Origin: Candidatus Mediterraneibacter avicola
Lineage (GTDB): Bacteria; Bacillota; Clostridia; Lachnospirales; Lachnospiraceae
DNA length: 32,839 nucleotides
Direction: 5' to 3'
NCBI GenBank assembly: GCA_019115385.1
Contig: DXDR01000044.1
Coordinates: 1-32,839, forward strand
The position numbers were made by a program, and so were the translations under genes. This document shows, piece after piece, positions 30,499 through 32,839 of this stretch. Numbering within the stretch: the first letter of the stretch is position 1; every line of letters starts with the position of its first letter. Below the pieces are notes generated by a model. That model was given only the letters and a program-made list of their open reading frames with translations. It was not told where the DNA came from and made no database searches.

Positions 30499-31156
30499 TG
30501 TCTTTCTCCTTCCTTTTCCGCTTTACACTTACGGCCACACCGTCGCCCAGAGGCAGGATCGCCGTCTCCAGACAAGGGTCGTGCTTCAATTCATACAGAT
30601 ACTCCCGCATCCTTGCGTGGATAGTCCGGTTGCGCCGCTCCACCGCAAAGCGGGACTGGATCACGTCCCCGTCCTGCATCACGTTGTCAGAGACAAGGCA
30701 GCCTCCCTCTGAAAGCAGCCGGAACACATGGGGCAGATAGTGGATATACTGGCCTTTGGCCGCGTCCATGAAGATAAAGTCATAAGTTCCTTCCAGTTCT
30801 TCCAGCACTTCCGCCGCGTCACCCTCGATCAGCGTGATCGCATCTTCCTTCCCCGCCCGGACAAAGTTCTCCCGGGCAATGGGAATCCTCTTTTCATAAT
30901 TTTCAATCGTTGTAATTCTGCACCCTTCCGGCGCGTATTCACTCATCAATAACGCAGAGAAACCTATGGCAGTTCCGACCTCCAGAATGCGCATAGGTTT
31001 TTGGAGCATAAGGAGAACCTTGAGGAGGCTCTGCATCTCCCGCCGGATCACCGGCACATCGGACGCGTGAGCCTCCTGTTCGATCTCCTCAAGTATTCTG
31101 CTGTTCTCTGTATCCAGAGAATTGATGAATGTGACGATACGTTCATCTACTATCAT
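30482..31156 (-). CDS. trmR: O-methyltransferase, likely tRNA 5-hydroxyuridine methyltransferase TrmR
   Basis: 224 residues. The SAM-binding loop is ILEVGTAIGFSALLMSEYAP (57-76), followed by ITTIENYEKRIPIARENF, and the metal-binding D131 is in FIFMDAAKGQY; the end is LPLGDGVAVSVKRK. These match YrrM/TrmR of B. subtilis, which methylates ho5U34 to mo5U34 in several tRNAs. It is three bases after the RNase J stop and overlaps the U32 gene, so the three genes form one operon. The tail is longer and more charged (KRKRKEKDNEQTS) than usual. Confidence 0.82.
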   Translation of the reverse strand: MIVDERIVTFINSLDTENSRILEEIEQEAHASDVPVIRREMQSLLKVLLMLQKPMRILEVGTAIGFSALLMSEYAPEGCRITTIENYEKRIPIARENFVRAGKEDAITLIEGDAAEVLEELEGTYDFIFMDAAKGQYIHYLPHVFRLLSEGGCLVSDNVMQDGDVIQSRFAVERRNRTIHARMREYLYELKHDPCLETAILPLGDGVAVSVKRKRKEKDNEQTS

Positions 31157-31159
31157 ATA

Positions 31160-32839
31160 TTACACATCCACATCCATAATAATCGGAATTACCATAGGTT
31201 TCCGTTTTGTCTTTTTCCAGATATAATCGTTCATGGCATCGCGGATCACCAGCTTGATCCGGTTCCAGTCCGTATGTCTGCCGGTCAGACATTTGTCGAG
31301 GGCGTCGCTGACCGCCTTTTTCGCCTCTCCCATAAGCTGCTCGGACTCACGCACATATACGAATCCGCGGGACACGATATCCGGCCCTGCAAGCAGACGG
31401 TTGGTCCTGCGCTCCAGAGTCAGCACTACGATAATGATACCGTCCTCGGCCAGATGCTGCCTGTCCCGAAGCACGATGTTTCCCACATCGCCCACGCCCA
31501 GGCCGTCCACAAGGATGGCGCCGGTGTGTACCTTGTCTACTACTTTTGCGGAATCTTTATCCAGCTCCAGCACATCTCCGGACTGGATGATAAAGATATT
31601 TTCTTTGGGGATGCCAAGGGATCTGGCAACTCCTGCATTTGCCTTTAAATGGCGGTACTCGCCATGAACCGGGATGGCGTACTTCGGCTTCACAAGGGAA
31701 TAGATCAGCTTCAGTTCCTCCTGGCAGGCATGTCCCGACACATGGGCGTCCTGGAAGATGACTTCCGCGCCTTTTGCGGACAGTTCGTTGATTACCCTGG
31801 AAACTGATTTTTCATTGCCGGGGATGGGGTTGGAGCTGAATATGATCGTGTCGTTCGGCTGGATCGTTACCTTCCGGTGCACGTCCGCCGCCATTCTGGA
31901 CAGAGCCGCCATGGACTCGCCCTGGCTTCCGGTGGTGATCAGCACCATCTTCTCCGGCGGATAATTCTTCATCTCATCAATCTCGATCAGCGTGTTGTCC
32001 GGCACATTCAGATAGCCCAGCTCCGACGCTGTAGAAATGATGTTGACCATGCTCCGGCCTTCCACTACAACCTTACGGCCGTACTTGTATGCCGAATTGA
32101 TGATCTGCTGCACACGGTCCACGTTGGAAGCGAAAGTGGCGATGATCAGCCTTGTATTCTGATGCTCGGCAAAAATATGGTCAAATGTAATTCCCACGGT
32201 CCGCTCGGACTGGGTAAATCCTTTCCGCTCAGCATTGGTGCTGTCAGACATCAGGGCGAGAACGCCTTTTTTCCCGATCTCTGCAAACCGCTGCAGGTCG
32301 ATAGCGTCGCCGAACACCGGTGTATAATCCACCTTAAAGTCTCCGGTGTGGACCACCACGCCCGCCGGTGAATAGATCGCCAGAGCAGATGCGTCCTGAA
32401 TACTGTGGTTTGTCTTGATAAATTCAATCCTGAACTTGCCCAGGTTGATAGACTGTCCGTGCTGCACGACCTTGCGCTTTGTGCTGCGCAGAAGATTGTG
32501 CTCTTTTAATTTATTTTCAATGATTCCCATTGTCAGTTTAGTAGTGTAGATGGGAAGGTTAATCTCTTTCAATACATAGGGCAGGGCCCCGATATGATCC
32601 TCATGGCCATGGGTGATGACAAATCCCTTTACCTTGGACGCATTGTCCTTCAGGTATGTCACATCCGGGATCACAAGGTCTATTCCAAGCATGTCATCCT
32701 CCGGGAATGCCAGGCCGCAGTCCACCACAACAATACTGTCTTCATACTCAAAGGCAGTGATGTTCATACCTATCTGTTCCAAACCGCCCAGAGGTATGAT
32801 ACGCAGTTTTCCATTTTTCTCTTTTTTCAAAACTCTGAA
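31160..32839 (-). CDS. rnj: Ribonuclease J (5' end probably outside the window)
   Basis: At least 556 residues. The metallo-beta-lactamase motif is THGHEDHIGALPY, followed by the beta-CASP region (MSDSTNAERKGFT, VVVEGRSMVNII, TTGSQGE) and the C-terminal domain (VHGEYRHLKANAG, ending IPIIMDVDV). RNase J is both a 5'-3' exonuclease and an endonuclease for RNA decay and maturation. The first codon in the window that could start is a TTG at 32830 with no Shine-Dalgarno; the frame stays open to the right edge, and relatives in this group have a variable N-terminal extension, so the true start is most likely beyond 32839. Confidence 0.93.
   Translation of the reverse strand, partial: FRVLKKEKNGKLRIIPLGGLEQIGMNITAFEYEDSIVVVDCGLAFPEDDMLGIDLVIPDVTYLKDNASKVKGFVITHGHEDHIGALPYVLKEINLPIYTTKLTMGIIENKLKEHNLLRSTKRKVVQHGQSINLGKFRIEFIKTNHSIQDASALAIYSPAGVVVHTGDFKVDYTPVFGDAIDLQRFAEIGKKGVLALMSDSTNAERKGFTQSERTVGITFDHIFAEHQNTRLIIATFASNVDRVQQIINSAYKYGRKVVVEGRSMVNIISTASELGYLNVPDNTLIEIDEMKNYPPEKMVLITTGSQGESMAALSRMAADVHRKVTIQPNDTIIFSSNPIPGNEKSVSRVINELSAKGAEVIFQDAHVSGHACQEELKLIYSLVKPKYAIPVHGEYRHLKANAGVARSLGIPKENIFIIQSGDVLELDKDSAKVVDKVHTGAILVDGLGVGDVGNIVLRDRQHLAEDGIIIVVLTLERRTNRLLAGPDIVSRGFVYVRESEQLMGEAKKAVSDALDKCLTGRHTDWNRIKLVIRDAMNDYIWKKTKRKPMVIPIIMDVDV

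Overview
The window looks like chromosome from a Lachnospiraceae-type gut Clostridium. GC is intermediate (roughly half by eye), promoters are housekeeping sigma-A type, Shine-Dalgarno sites are strong AGGAGG variants, and gene families and start contexts fit that group. The genus cannot be fixed from sequence alone. No tRNA, rRNA or CRISPR array was seen.

Region 1 (1-4.4 kb, all minus strand) is the wreck of an integrative conjugative element. It holds a transposase tail, a topoisomerase III with its centre deleted and its end cut off, an intact AAA/DUF4143 ATPase, the 3' tail of a group II intron, a class B sortase fragment and a truncated replication-type helix-turn-helix gene. Region 2 (4.4-6.2 kb) holds two tandem, translationally coupled macrodomain-linked-type sirtuins, the upstream copy lacking its C-terminus. 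Region 3 (6.4-12.6 kb) is a redox block: an ArsR-nitroreductase fusion, a collapsed aldo/keto reductase, a PutP-type symporter, a membrane-anchored amidase, a collapsed flavodoxin-type gene, and an intact aldo/keto reductase divergent from a LysR regulator across an 87-bp near-perfect hairpin.

Region 4 (12.7-14.2 kb) is a MerR-cupin-carboxymuconolactone decarboxylase operon. Region 5 (14.4-16.6 kb) is an SOS-type YolD/Y-family polymerase operon with a LexA box on its -35. Region 6 (16.7-21.7 kb) has a MATE pump, a TetR regulator, a flavodoxin plus iron alcohol dehydrogenase operon, and a second LysR divergent from it. Region 7 (21.7-25.1 kb) is a two-component system with an ABC ATPase whose permease has shrunk to 54 residues. 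Region 8 (25.1-28.6 kb) has a tiny holin-like membrane peptide with a possible antisense RNA, a KPVIYLYP-family membrane protein, and a MarR-MATE operon. Region 9 (28.6-32.8 kb) has a lipoprotein, then RNase J, a TrmR-like tRNA methyltransferase and a U32 peptidase-family hydroxylase, the last two fitting tRNA wobble-uridine (mo5U34) synthesis.

Two threads connect the window. First, a palindrome TGACA-N3-TGTCA recurs four times: once before the aldo/keto reductase, twice at the alcohol dehydrogenase promoter and once, imperfectly, at the TetR promoter. At the last two promoters it is built into the -35 hexamer at the same offset. This suggests one repressor controls a dispersed aldehyde/redox detoxification regulon. 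Second, at least five genes keep their two ends but lack their middle or are fused to a neighbour, which suggests many internal deletions or an assembly artefact.
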